Source: Bremerella alba (lineage in GTDB: Bacteria > Planctomycetota > Planctomycetia > Pirellulales > Pirellulaceae). Taken from it: a DNA stretch of 64,000 nucleotides. Where the stretch lies: positions 310,001 through 374,000 of the forward strand of contig NZ_JABRWO010000007.1 in NCBI RefSeq assembly GCF_013618625.1, written 5' to 3'. Below are positions 34,433-43,940 of this stretch, piece after piece; position 1 is the stretch's first letter, and each line of letters begins with the position of its first letter. The translations under genes and the position numbers were made by a program. The notes under the pieces are model-generated. The model did no database searches. It was given only the letters and a program-made list of their open reading frames with translations, and had not been told where the DNA came from.

Positions 34433-36634
34433 TTACTCGCCTCGACCGCGGCCTCTTCGCCCGCCGCCTCCGCCGTAATCATCGTAACCAGAGCCACCTT
34501 CCATCGAATAAGGGTCGTCTGCATCCCGCCCGCCTCGAGGTCTTTTGACCTCAGGCTTAGCGAAATTGAACTTGGCGAACTTTTTGACTTCGTCAAGCTC
34601 CGACTTGATGTGAATATTTCCAGACTCATCAAGCACCAGAATTTCACCGGGGACTCGCAACTTTTTGTTGTTCTCGTCGGTGTAACGACCGATGGTATCC
34701 TCGCCACCACGTACGTCGAGAAGCGTGTAGCCTGTCCTAAGTGTGTACTCTTGATCCTTCTTATCCGTTTCAAGTGGATAAGGCTTTCGGAACTGATAAG
34801 TAGCTGGATCTAAAATCCACAGATCCCCGTTATACTCGACCATACTGCCACGAGTGACTTCTTTCAATTCCTTGGTGACCAAGGCATTGACGTCCTTCTT
34901 CGAGTCCCACTTCATGGCCAACACCGTTGCGTTCGGCTCAGCCGTTCGCAGAATCTGGCGTTGATTATTTCGGTTGTAAACCGTTCGTCCAGCATCAACG
35001 GAACCAGCCAGCACGTCCGCACTTGGTGGGACGTGAACCGTGGCACTTGGCTCACTAAATTCAGTCGTTCGCCAGAACTTAAATTGTGGTCCCGTTTGTC
35101 CGGATTGACCACCACGGGGACTTGTCATGCCGCCCTGCTGAGTCTGCAGATGCTTCATGATTTTGTCACGTTCCGGCTTCAGACGTGTAAGCACATTTCC
35201 TTCCAAAGCACGTGCTGGTGGAGCTTCCTGAATGTTCTGAGGATTATTAGGATCCTCTAGCCACAACTGCACTCGATATTGGTAGTTCTTATTGGGCACC
35301 ACGGAGGTGTCGTAAAAGCGGAACATCTTGTTCTCAGCATCGAACATGGACGAACCACCACCATATCCGCCACCCCCTTCACCGCGTGCCATGCTCATGC
35401 CACCGCCACGGTTCCCGGTTGGTTTACGCATCATTCCTGGAGGAGGCGTCATGATGTTGTTGCCAGCACCGCCCATCCCAGGCATACGACCAGGGCGACC
35501 ATAGGGCCCCATGAAGCCACCGTCGCCTTCGCCACCCATCGCTCGACCAGGCCCACCCATAAACCCTGGCACATCACCAGGCAGATCGCCGCTGGCCTCT
35601 GGAAGCATTATCCCATCCATCTCCTCGGACATCATGCTTTCATTGCCGTAGCCTTGCTCTCTTGGTTCATACTTGGGAACCGTCGAATGTAGCCCCCAAT
35701 CGCCGGGATTGAACAGAAGAATCGGTGGCATGGGGAAACTGAGCGTCGCATCAAGGTACTCAGGCGGTGCAACTTCATCAGGCATGAAAGCCCAACGATG
35801 ACGAGCAATTAGTCGCTCCTGGTTCACGTTGATCGACTTTTCCCACTCGCCCCAGGTACCATCTGGATTCTGTTCGCGGCGTTCGATAGCAAAGTGGACA
35901 TAACGAGGATAGTCTCGACCTTCCATGTAGTTCGCTCGATCTTTGAAAGCGGCTTCGTACATGTCCAATTGTTTCTTCAGCGGAGCAAGTCCGGTAATTG
36001 CCACGAAGTACTTGCCTTCGATCTTGCTACCGGTACCGCCGCGGGCCTGACCAAATTCCAACAACTGCTCTGGGGTTAATGTTGGTGGCGCGTTCGCGTC
36101 GGCCATTCCCATCTCTCCGCCATATGCACCACCTGAGTAGCTCTCGTATCCCGATCCACCAGGCATCATGCCGGGGCCGCCTTCACGCATCATTCCCATT
36201 CCGCCTTGGCCAGCTTGCTGAGTGCTCAGGAACGCGAAAGGAGCGAATCCCGGCGTCACTTCGATACTGGCAAGCGGCAATAGAGCCGGATCTGGTCGTT
36301 TCTCGATACTTTCCTTATGACGAACTCGAAAACTCGAAGGAGTCTCGTAAGGTGCCAAGGGGATCGGCTTACTTGCTCGCGTGGCAGCCGTTTGATATTC
36401 CGGCGGCACCCAACGTTCTTCCTCGACCTTTTCCCAGGTTTGAAGCTCGATGTTATTGCGAGCGTTTTCGGAAGCGCTAACCAAATCGTTAGGAGTCGTT
36501 TCGATCGATCGTTGTTGAGTCCCGCGGTAAACAAACACAACCACTAGGACAATAGCCAATCCGAAGACAAGCTTTTCAACGTGGAGGATCAATTTTGATT
36601 TGAGCCCACCGTTTTGTAAGTCCAGCTTCTTCAT
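34433..36634 (-). CDS. Bitopic Gly/Met-rich protein of the pilus-like locus (PilP-like role)
   Basis: The 733-residue product has one hydrophobic helix (about 20-42) after a short cytoplasmic N-terminus (MKKLDLQNGG...), so most of it lies in the periplasm. There are two low-complexity tracts: a Gly/Met tract at about 145-185 (GGMGMMREGGPGMMPG) and a longer one around 345-425, with a Gly/Arg-rich C-terminal tail (GGGGGRRGRGRGE). The C-terminal 120 residues before the tail are beta-rich (YTLRTGYTLLDVRGGEDTIGRY...), and such small beta domains are found in PilP, which links the inner membrane complex to the secretin. That parallel rests on position and topology only. It is the last gene of the operon, 71 bases after the preceding one, and is followed by a terminator. 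Confidence 0.6.
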   Translation of the reverse strand: MKKLDLQNGGLKSKLILHVEKLVFGLAIVLVVVFVYRGTQQRSIETTPNDLVSASENARNNIELQTWEKVEEERWVPPEYQTAATRASKPIPLAPYETPSSFRVRHKESIEKRPDPALLPLASIEVTPGFAPFAFLSTQQAGQGGMGMMREGGPGMMPGGSGYESYSGGAYGGEMGMADANAPPTLTPEQLLEFGQARGGTGSKIEGKYFVAITGLAPLKKQLDMYEAAFKDRANYMEGRDYPRYVHFAIERREQNPDGTWGEWEKSINVNQERLIARHRWAFMPDEVAPPEYLDATLSFPMPPILLFNPGDWGLHSTVPKYEPREQGYGNESMMSEEMDGIMLPEASGDLPGDVPGFMGGPGRAMGGEGDGGFMGPYGRPGRMPGMGGAGNNIMTPPPGMMRKPTGNRGGGMSMARGEGGGGYGGGSSMFDAENKMFRFYDTSVVPNKNYQYRVQLWLEDPNNPQNIQEAPPARALEGNVLTRLKPERDKIMKHLQTQQGGMTSPRGGQSGQTGPQFKFWRTTEFSEPSATVHVPPSADVLAGSVDAGRTVYNRNNQRQILRTAEPNATVLAMKWDSKKDVNALVTKELKEVTRGSMVEYNGDLWILDPATYQFRKPYPLETDKKDQEYTLRTGYTLLDVRGGEDTIGRYTDENNKKLRVPGEILVLDESGNIHIKSELDEVKKFAKFNFAKPEVKRPRGGRDADDPYSMEGGSGYDDYGGGGGRRGRGRGE

Positions 36635-36705
36635 GATTGAGTCATCCTTATTCTGTTCCGAACCATCCGAATGTGAGAAGAGAAGAGGTCTGGGGCAATG
36701 TCCGC

Positions 36706-38337
36706 TTACCGCGTGGTCGCGGACATGCCGGCGGTTTCCGTCGCGGTATCATCCGCTGCCGAGTCGTCGTCGACTGGTCGCGAACCTTCAGGCCACAACA
36801 GGTCGCGATTCACCGGATTGTAAATGTAAATGATGCCGTAGATTTCGACCGGAGCGTCAAAGATCTTTTCGGCCTGATCCAGGTTATCGCCACTTTGGCC
36901 GCCACGGCCCATGCCGCCCATTCCACCGCCAAACTCGCCGCCCATTCCCATGCCGCCGCCCATTTCAAAGTTACCCATGCCGGGACCGCCCATTCCACCG
37001 CCACCACCGACTCCGGAGGTTTCGGGATTGATGCGGACTTGGCGCACTTCAATCATTAGATCGGCATTGCCGCACTCGACCAGCAATTTATCGATCTCGC
37101 GCTGATCCATAAGCAGTCGCATTCGGACCGGCAAACGTTTGGCTACGGAAAGATAGTAGTTCTCCGAAGTTGGCTCGGTGGTAGCGGCACGCAAGTCGTC
37201 GACCATTAGCTTTTTATAGTCTTTGTCGACATACCGGAAATCGCCTGGATCCATTACCATGCCATCCATGGGCATACCATCTGGGCCCATTCCGTCCATG
37301 CCCATGCCATCCATCCCCATTCCCATGCCTTCGTCCATCATGCCGGAACCGTAGGGATCATCCATCATTCCGCCGTCCATCATCCCGTATTCGTCCTGGC
37401 TTGTGACCAATGGAGAACGAGGGATAACAACCCTGGATTGAATTGGCATGACCTCACGACCAAACTCGATCGTTTCAATCGCCTTGATAGTGGCTTGGTG
37501 GGCGCTGCTAATGTCGCCGTTGGTTTTCGCGATGACATTCATAATGTTCTTCAACACCCACAGGTTTTCCTGAGCGTAGAGAACTTCTTTGGTTGTGGGA
37601 ACGTTACTCACACCGCCGGTTGCTCCGCCTGGCCCACCGGGTCCAATTCCCTGGTTGCTGTTGGCCCCAGACCAGTCGAAACTCTTGGACTGGATATTGG
37701 CTTGATTGGTAGGATTCCACGAAACCAGCGGTGGCTTCTCGACATTGTTAGGATTGCGAGCACCAATGCCGGTTCGCCCCCCCCCTTCAAAACCGCCGCC
37801 ACCATCGAATGCCTCGATACCGCCTCCGCCCCCGCCACTGCCCGAAGGAGCCCAGCGAGCATGGATAATTTCGGCTAATTTCGGCAGTTCTTCTTTGATA
37901 TAATCGCGGTAGAGCTCCCTCTTCGATACGGACATTCTGTCCTCTTCGGCCAGGGCTTCAATAGGACGGCCCAAGAGAATACCGTTGACGATATCCGTAA
38001 AATCGGAGCCGCCAACGTTCAATTCCGGAGGCCAAGTAAGCACCCCTTTCTGAGCTTCCCATTTCTTCTGCCAAGCCTGATCGATGTCGTCGCGATATTG
38101 CGTCAACCAAGTCTGCATCTCCTCTTGATACTGCGTATTGGGGTGATTGGCCGTGCTGGAAATTTGCCTAGCCGAGCTTAGGCGTGTGTCGATCTCCTGA
38201 CGACGGGCCTGATAATCTTCATCTAGACTGGAGATTGACATTATCCACCCGCCGACGGCCAACAATAGAACCATGAGCAAGAAGACCCAGAAGTAATACT
38301 TCTTTAAAAACGCGATCGCTGGTCGTAGTTTATCCAT
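36706..38337 (-). CDS. Bitopic Met/Gly/Asp-rich protein of the pilus-like locus (PilO-like role)
   Basis: The 543-residue product has a short cytoplasmic N-terminus, a membrane helix (about 14-36) and a coiled-coil-like segment after it (about 38-90, with LDEDYQARRQEIDTRL), the topology of PilO/PilN and of Amuc_1100. Residues about 165-215 are Gly-rich. A remarkable tract at about 315-355 consists of MD/GM/MG pairs (MDEGMGMGMDGMGMDGM). Another Gly/Met tract lies near 445-490. A ferredoxin-like domain of PilO type may lie between. The gene starts 3 bases after pilM, so they are co-translated. I infer that it is the PilO-like member of the alignment complex; the sequence itself shows no diagnostic motif. 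Confidence 0.6.
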   Translation of the reverse strand: MDKLRPAIAFLKKYYFWVFLLMVLLLAVGGWIMSISSLDEDYQARRQEIDTRLSSARQISSTANHPNTQYQEEMQTWLTQYRDDIDQAWQKKWEAQKGVLTWPPELNVGGSDFTDIVNGILLGRPIEALAEEDRMSVSKRELYRDYIKEELPKLAEIIHARWAPSGSGGGGGGIEAFDGGGGFEGGGRTGIGARNPNNVEKPPLVSWNPTNQANIQSKSFDWSGANSNQGIGPGGPGGATGGVSNVPTTKEVLYAQENLWVLKNIMNVIAKTNGDISSAHQATIKAIETIEFGREVMPIQSRVVIPRSPLVTSQDEYGMMDGGMMDDPYGSGMMDEGMGMGMDGMGMDGMGPDGMPMDGMVMDPGDFRYVDKDYKKLMVDDLRAATTEPTSENYYLSVAKRLPVRMRLLMDQREIDKLLVECGNADLMIEVRQVRINPETSGVGGGGGMGGPGMGNFEMGGGMGMGGEFGGGMGGMGRGGQSGDNLDQAEKIFDAPVEIYGIIYIYNPVNRDLLWPEGSRPVDDDSAADDTATETAGMSATTR

Positions 38338-38340
38338 GGC

Positions 38341-40647
38341 TTAGTAGTTCTCCATTTCCGCATTGGCGGCATTCTCTTCCGCTTCGGCAAGTTCCGCAGC
38401 ACGACGTACTTCCTCTCGCTTAGAGAGCGGCGATTCACGCCAACAGAATTGAACGGTGAATCGATAAACCTTGACTTGAATCGTAGGTGGTTCGATCTTG
38501 CTGGGATCAATCGGCTCTTCAGAATTCATTCCGTAGCTGCCACCACCATATTCGTCCCCCATACCACTGCCCATCGCAGGCGGATCGTATTTCGGATTCG
38601 TAATCTGAACCGTTCTCGGCACCTCGTCCATCGCGATGATGGGATGTGATATGCCCAGTTCTTTCATCGATACAATCTCAGGCTCGTTGTTCTCGTTGAT
38701 CAGTTCTATGCTGCCGCGATCGAGTTGATCGATCAGCGTATTACGCACATACTGGGCACCCATGTTTTCACGAGCAGCCGGGCTGTTGTGGAAGTGATAA
38801 CCGGTGATCTGCACGACCCAGCCACTTTCTTCGGCAGATGGGCCAGCAAGTTCGTCTTCCGGATCGGCTTCTCCCTCGACTTCGGTTAGATCGACGTCTG
38901 CTTCCTCTTCGGCCGCCGTCCCTTCGGTCGAGCCTGTTTCTTCTTCCACAGGAGCAGTTTCCCCTGCAGCTGCGGCTTCTGCGGCTACTTCTTCTGCGAG
39001 TTCTTTATCGATCGAAGGTGAGGCTTCTTTCCCTTCCTCTAGACGTCGCAGAATGACTTTACGCGTTTCCAGGGTGACCGCGTATTTCATTTTGACAGCT
39101 TCGGTGTACCACATCGAAAGGTCAGGAAAATACTGCGACTCGATCGCCTCGATCTGCAGGTCAGGCCGCTGATCAATGGGCTTATCTGAAACCCGACCGA
39201 GCGCTAATTCTGGATCCGTGGGTAACGAAACCGTGATTGCTTTCATCAACTCGGGCCATAGTCGACGGTTTTCTTCGTTACCAACGACGTAACGCCCAAT
39301 CATCTCTAGATTTTCTTTTTCCGTCATCAACTGGGTATCAGTCGAGTTATAACTTTGGCTAGTCGATTCGACCGCAGTGACCTTGCGAATCGCGTCCTCA
39401 AATTCCGGGATATGAGCGGAATTATAGGCCTGCCAGTGGAAGCCAAAGTTCAAAGCACAAGCGAGTAATAGACTTGCTAAAGCAGCAACCGCCCAAGGTT
39501 TCTTTTGTCGGACAATTCGATCAACCAGAATTTCCTGCGGCAGCAGATTGGTTCGCAACGCCGATTTTTTGAGCCCTTGCAGACACAAGCCGTAGCACGT
39601 TGCAAACGAGAGCATGTTCTCGCGGAAGCTAGGAGCCGAAGTGACTTCTGTTCCAGTTAGTTTTTGATAGCCATCAAGCTCGACAACGTCGTAACCCAGG
39701 TTCTTACCCAGGTAAGGGACCAGACCAGGCAATTTCATCCCGTTACCAATCGGAATGATTCGAGAAATCTTTGCCTTGCGGTCTAAGGTCTGAAAGAACC
39801 CGATCGAACGTTGAATTTCCGTGACCAGATCGTTAAACACCGGACGCATCGCCTGGAAAACAAGCTTCGCATTCTCCGCCTCGGAAGCGTGGCGTTTGAG
39901 ATGTTCGGCCTTGGCAAAGGTCAGCTTAAGGTCTTTGGTCAACTGCTTTGTGAAGTGATTGCCGCCGATGGGCAGACTGCGCTGCCAAACACGGAAACCA
40001 TTGGTAATCACCAGATCGGTCGTTTCGGTCCCCATCGAAACAATCACGTACGAATTGGGCTGATTCGCGGGATCGTACTCTTCTTTGAGTGGGTTGATCG
40101 TCAACTGATCATTCGCAACGAAATTGTACAAACTGATCGGAGTCAGCTGGACAAAATCAACATCGATACCTGTATCCAGGTAAGGCTGAAGAGATCGGAA
40201 GATCTGATCTCGTTTCATCGCAAAGATACCGATCTCGGTTTCGAGCGAGATGCCTTCTTCTTCGTGCGAACCAGGCATCGGCTGATAATCCCAGATCACG
40301 TCTTCCAACGGGAAGGGGATTTGCTGCTTCGCTTCGTATTTAACGATGTCCGCAATGCGTTTGGCTTCGACCGGAGGTGCTTTGAAGAAACGCGCAAGCC
40401 CAGCCTGGCCTGGAACGGAAATACTGATCGTGTCGTTACGAATATCGTTCCGCGAAAGGAACTCACGCAACGCGTCCTTAATCAAACCTTCCGAGCCCGC
40501 CCCAGCCTGATTCAACGGATTGGGATACTCGATGAAGTCGAATGCTTCGGCGACCATCCAGAATCCGTCTTCGTGCATTCGGCATTTTAGGGCCTTGAGC
40601 GCACTTTGACCGATGTCGATGCCCCAAACGGCTTTACCAACAGCCAT
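38341..40647 (-). CDS. pilM: PilM-PilN fusion, type IV pilus assembly-like
   Basis: PilM is a cytoplasmic actin-like ATPase that binds the N-terminus of the membrane protein PilN in type IV pilus alignment complexes. The first 360 residues are a full PilM: VWGIDIGQSALKAL with the phosphate-1 motif, GIFAMKRDQ, VDFVQLTPISLYNF, YVIVSMGTETTDLVI (phosphate 2) and RIIPIGNGMKLPGLVPYL (adenosine motif). Next comes TNLLPQEI (366-373), the PilN N-terminal motif (INLLP), then a membrane helix (about 384-404). The remaining 360 residues are periplasmic: a coiled coil, an acidic Glu-rich linker (about 550-590) and a domain ending in a Gly/Met tract. Fusion puts the peptide in cis with its receptor. Family PilM is about 350 residues and PilN about 200. 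The ATG is 10 bases after AGGAAC. Confidence 0.85.
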   Translation of the reverse strand: MAVGKAVWGIDIGQSALKALKCRMHEDGFWMVAEAFDFIEYPNPLNQAGAGSEGLIKDALREFLSRNDIRNDTISISVPGQAGLARFFKAPPVEAKRIADIVKYEAKQQIPFPLEDVIWDYQPMPGSHEEEGISLETEIGIFAMKRDQIFRSLQPYLDTGIDVDFVQLTPISLYNFVANDQLTINPLKEEYDPANQPNSYVIVSMGTETTDLVITNGFRVWQRSLPIGGNHFTKQLTKDLKLTFAKAEHLKRHASEAENAKLVFQAMRPVFNDLVTEIQRSIGFFQTLDRKAKISRIIPIGNGMKLPGLVPYLGKNLGYDVVELDGYQKLTGTEVTSAPSFRENMLSFATCYGLCLQGLKKSALRTNLLPQEILVDRIVRQKKPWAVAALASLLLACALNFGFHWQAYNSAHIPEFEDAIRKVTAVESTSQSYNSTDTQLMTEKENLEMIGRYVVGNEENRRLWPELMKAITVSLPTDPELALGRVSDKPIDQRPDLQIEAIESQYFPDLSMWYTEAVKMKYAVTLETRKVILRRLEEGKEASPSIDKELAEEVAAEAAAAGETAPVEEETGSTEGTAAEEEADVDLTEVEGEADPEDELAGPSAEESGWVVQITGYHFHNSPAARENMGAQYVRNTLIDQLDRGSIELINENNEPEIVSMKELGISHPIIAMDEVPRTVQITNPKYDPPAMGSGMGDEYGGGSYGMNSEEPIDPSKIEPPTIQVKVYRFTVQFCWRESPLSKREEVRRAAELAEAEENAANAEMENY

Positions 40648-41126
40648 CTCTGTTCCTCACAGCAATCACCACGTTGCGTTTCATCTAGTTTGGCACCAAA
40701 CAGCTAGAAATTATCCGGCAATTTCAGCCAACGAAGAAGCACGCTCCGCAGATCGCAGGTTTAAGACAAGCAAACTAATCGAAAAGGGTGTGTTGCCAAT
40801 GCCGTGAAATTCGCTCACAACAATTAGCCAACATCCTCATTCTAGTGTGAACTTCTCCAGAATGTCAACGAATTTGCAATTTACACGTATTTATGTAAAC
40901 CACTATATCATAACAAGATAGGGCGCAATCAACCTCCCCGCCATGGGGATCTGAATCCGCATCAGAGTTCGCTGTTGTCCACCATTCCTGTTGCTAATAT
41001 GTGGTCAGGCCCCCCATAACAAGGTCCACCCTGGCCCTCGGATGCCTCTAGAGTATACCCTATAACTTATTATTGGGTAATTACTTGCGTTCAATCGCCC
41101 CTCTCCTCCTTTCAGGCCCACGGACA
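40648..41126. other. 479-base divergent region between pilM and the GH38-like gene
   Basis: The region holds a good minus-strand promoter for pilM (40839-40868) in its middle and an AT-rich stretch at about 40870-40920. Close to 41020-41126 there is no clear plus-strand promoter. I see no coding frame with a ribosome site. Confidence 0.5.
40839..40868 (-). promoter_or_regulatory. Sigma-70-like promoter for the pilM operon
   Basis: On the minus strand, TTGACA (40863-40868, exact -35 consensus) and TAGAAT (40839-40844, 5 of 6 with TATAAT) are separated by 18 bases. A transcript would begin near 40832, giving a leader of about 185 bases before the pilM ATG at 40647. AT-rich sequence just upstream could act as an UP element. 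Confidence 0.65.
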
Positions 41127-43940
41127 ATGATTCAGGAAATCGCGATTCTGCTTCCTTGCCATAGCTTCGAAGACTTTCCCACCTACCACACCGGAGACGA
41201 AGCCCAAAGCATCCTGGCCAATTGGACAGCGATGTGGCACCCGGCTTTTTTGGCCTCGGCAGGGAAAAATCCTCAGTGGCATCGGGTAGACTCTCCGCCG
41301 GAGAGCCTGGATGGGCTCGCACTGCTTATTCCTTCCATTTGCAAATCAGAACTTCCCGCAGGCTTCTCACAACGCGCAAAGGAATCGGGAGCGACCTTAG
41401 TCAAAGGTTTGACCGATCGCCAGGAAATTGTGACCCGACTGCTTGACCGCGTAGGAGATATCCACGAGGTGGCGGCGAAACTGGCGTCCGATTTCTATGC
41501 GCTAGGATATTGCTATCTGCAGGTAGAGCTTTTGACGCGGCAGATGCGTTACTCAAGTAGCCTGGACGAAATCTACTTCGAAAATAAGACCATTGAAGCG
41601 GCGAAAGCAGCCATAGAGGGCAACGAAGAAGTAGCTACGGAATGCCTTCAAGCATGCTTCGACGTCCTGATGGAAGAGCGAAATCAGTATTATTCGGTCG
41701 ACGCAAGCTTGCTCGACTTCACACTGGTCGCAGATTCGACGCTCAACGAAGCACTGCTAGCGGATGTCAAAAGCCCACTTCCCACGAACCTTTGGATCTC
41801 AGGCGAACTGGCGACGAAGATTGCGGATAGCCATCCCGAGTTAAAGGAAGCGATTGCCGTGAAAATCGTGGCCAAGCAGTTGGGTATCGTCGGCGGAGAG
41901 TGGGTGGAGGGCCCCCTGAACCTGCTCGATCCAGAATCGCTGCTAGCTAATTTCCGGCGCGGTCACGAGGCATATCAGCAAGCATTCGGCGATTCTCCCA
42001 AAGTATTTGGCCGCCGAAGATTTGGGATGACAGCCTTTCTACCGCAAATCCTTCGCGGACTGGGGTACGTCGGAGCGATTCATGCAACCCTCGACGAGGG
42101 AAAGCTTCCGGTCAGCAATCAAGGGAAAGCACGCTGGGAAGGAATGGATGGTTCCACGATTGATACTTTGGCGAAGTTTCCGCTTGATGCCACTAAGCCT
42201 GAGACCTTCCTCTCTCTCTTTTCCAAACTTGGCGAAGCCATGGATGGCGAGCACGTCGCAACGCTCGCTTTCGCCCATTGGCCGCAGATGACATCACCCT
42301 GGTACGAAGATTTGAAGACGATTGCCCGCTATGGAAATAGCTTGGGTGAATTCGTCACGGTAGAACATTACTTCGAAGAAACCGACACCGCGACCTACCA
42401 CGGCAACTTCAAGCCGGAAGATTATCGTACGCCTTGGCTCAAGCAGTCGATTGTTCGTCGGCAAGAAGGGCCAGTCTCGCAACATGCCGAGCGTGAGCGA
42501 TTCAACGCTCAACTGGAAGCCGGCGAGAAACTTCGTGCATTTGCTGAGTTAATGTCGGGAAAGGCCGATCCTGAAACACAGCAGCGCCTAGAGCGTTCTC
42601 TTCAAGATCCAGCCAACCCCAGCATCAGCCAATCGGAAGAGGCTGATGCGTTGGTCCGTGCGGCGAGCCGAAATCTTGCTGCCGCTCTCCCACGCCTGGA
42701 GCAATCACCTCAACACGCCTATCTCAGCCTGAACACGCTGAACTCGGTTAGTACGCGCGGCGTGTTTGTTTCAGAATTAGCCGACCTTCCAACCGCAGGC
42801 GAACCGGTAATTGCAAGCGGCCATGATAGCAAACGAAAATTTGCCGCAGTCGATCTGCCTGGATGTGGATATGCCTGGATCACAGGAGACGCCAAGACGA
42901 TCGCCAGTAAGCAAAAATCACTGCTCGATGGCCACGTCTTGCGCAACGAGTTCATGGAGGTGCACATTCATCCAGAAACAGGCGGCATCAAGTCGATCTA
43001 CGACTACAAAACGCGGGGCAACCGCCTATCGCAGCAGCTATCGCTGAGAATGCCTGGCAAAAAACAAGCAACCGGAGAACGGTACCTCGGTCCCGATGCG
43101 ACGGCCTTTTATAGTCAAATGCAAGTAACGCAAATCGATCCGGCGACCAATTCTCCGGCGATGGGCGAGATTCACACCCAGGGCAACCTAATGGGTGAAG
43201 AAAACGAGATCATGGCTACTTACAAGCAAACATACCGCTTGTGGCGAGCATCTCGCGTGCTAGAAATAGATATCGAAATTGAACCTCAGGTAGATCCCAA
43301 ATCGCTCCCATGGGACTCGCACTATTGTTGCCGCTTGGCCTGGGGGGATGAAACGGCGATTGCGTATCACGATGTACAGTGGGTCCGCACACGATGTAGC
43401 GGTCGGCGTATCGAAGCATCCAACTATGTTGAGATCAACGCGTCGCATGGGAAAACCACGTTACTAACAGCCGGCATCCCATTTCACCTGCGCAATCACG
43501 GGCACATGCTCGATACCATCCTGATTCCGCATGGCGAAACTCGGCGAAAGTTCCGTCTTGGAATTGGGCTCGATCTACCATACTCCCTGCCAGCTGCGCG
43601 CGAATTCATGTATCAACCGCAACCTGTCTTTGAATCCGCTTCAATGCCTGCCCCAGGCAACTCCTCTTGGCTGTTTCATTTGGAAGCCAAGAACGTCGCC
43701 CTGACCAGTCTACAGTCATTAACTGACGAGAACGACAACGTGATTGGCTGTCATACCAAGATCCTGGAAACCGAAGGGCGTAATGCCAAAGGGGCCCTGC
43801 GATGTTTTCGCCAAGTACGCGAAGCTCATCTATGTGACTTTCATGGCAATCGTATCTCGAAATGCAAGGTTGACGGAGATCGCATCATCTTCCAACTCGC
43901 GCCAGGGCAGTGGTATCCGCTGGAAGTGCAGTGGGCCTAA
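41127..43940 (+). CDS. GH38-like (alpha-mannosidase) protein with altered active-site motif
   Basis: GH38 enzymes hydrolyse alpha-mannosides with Zn2+ and an Asp nucleophile. This 937-residue protein follows the family layout: an N-terminal region with ILLPCHSFEDF, then GGEWVEGPLNLLDPESLLANFRRG, matching the GH38 'GgmWvE.d....gESl.rq...G' block at about 260-285, and PKVFGRRRFGMTAFLPQILRGLGYVG (291-316), matching 'PkvlWlPD.FGys..lPqIl...G'. The Asp of the canonical PD.FG is replaced by Arg (RRRFG, 296-300), and the segment is one residue shorter. The C-terminal half resembles the GH38 C-terminal beta domain (HPETGGIKSIYDYKT). It is therefore probably not a normal mannosidase and may be a lectin or an enzyme with a different mechanism. 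Lacks a signal peptide. The ATG at 41127 has a weak ribosome site. Confidence 0.75.
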   Translation: MIQEIAILLPCHSFEDFPTYHTGDEAQSILANWTAMWHPAFLASAGKNPQWHRVDSPPESLDGLALLIPSICKSELPAGFSQRAKESGATLVKGLTDRQEIVTRLLDRVGDIHEVAAKLASDFYALGYCYLQVELLTRQMRYSSSLDEIYFENKTIEAAKAAIEGNEEVATECLQACFDVLMEERNQYYSVDASLLDFTLVADSTLNEALLADVKSPLPTNLWISGELATKIADSHPELKEAIAVKIVAKQLGIVGGEWVEGPLNLLDPESLLANFRRGHEAYQQAFGDSPKVFGRRRFGMTAFLPQILRGLGYVGAIHATLDEGKLPVSNQGKARWEGMDGSTIDTLAKFPLDATKPETFLSLFSKLGEAMDGEHVATLAFAHWPQMTSPWYEDLKTIARYGNSLGEFVTVEHYFEETDTATYHGNFKPEDYRTPWLKQSIVRRQEGPVSQHAERERFNAQLEAGEKLRAFAELMSGKADPETQQRLERSLQDPANPSISQSEEADALVRAASRNLAAALPRLEQSPQHAYLSLNTLNSVSTRGVFVSELADLPTAGEPVIASGHDSKRKFAAVDLPGCGYAWITGDAKTIASKQKSLLDGHVLRNEFMEVHIHPETGGIKSIYDYKTRGNRLSQQLSLRMPGKKQATGERYLGPDATAFYSQMQVTQIDPATNSPAMGEIHTQGNLMGEENEIMATYKQTYRLWRASRVLEIDIEIEPQVDPKSLPWDSHYCCRLAWGDETAIAYHDVQWVRTRCSGRRIEASNYVEINASHGKTTLLTAGIPFHLRNHGHMLDTILIPHGETRRKFRLGIGLDLPYSLPAAREFMYQPQPVFESASMPAPGNSSWLFHLEAKNVALTSLQSLTDENDNVIGCHTKILETEGRNAKGALRCFRQVREAHLCDFHGNRISKCKVDGDRIIFQLAPGQWYPLEVQWA

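Noticed and set aside
35279-35692. 137-codon frame opposite the Gly/Met-rich protein
   Set aside because: It is an antisense shadow made by the Gly/Met-rich codons (His/Thr/Ala-rich reading). No ribosome site.
39811-40590. 259-codon plus-strand frame opposite pilM
   Set aside because: Antisense to a full PilM domain. Rich in Arg/His/Phe with no family features.
41005-41322. 105-codon minus-strand frame at the pilM/GH38-like junction
   Set aside because: Most of it is antisense to the GH38-like gene, and it has no ribosome site.
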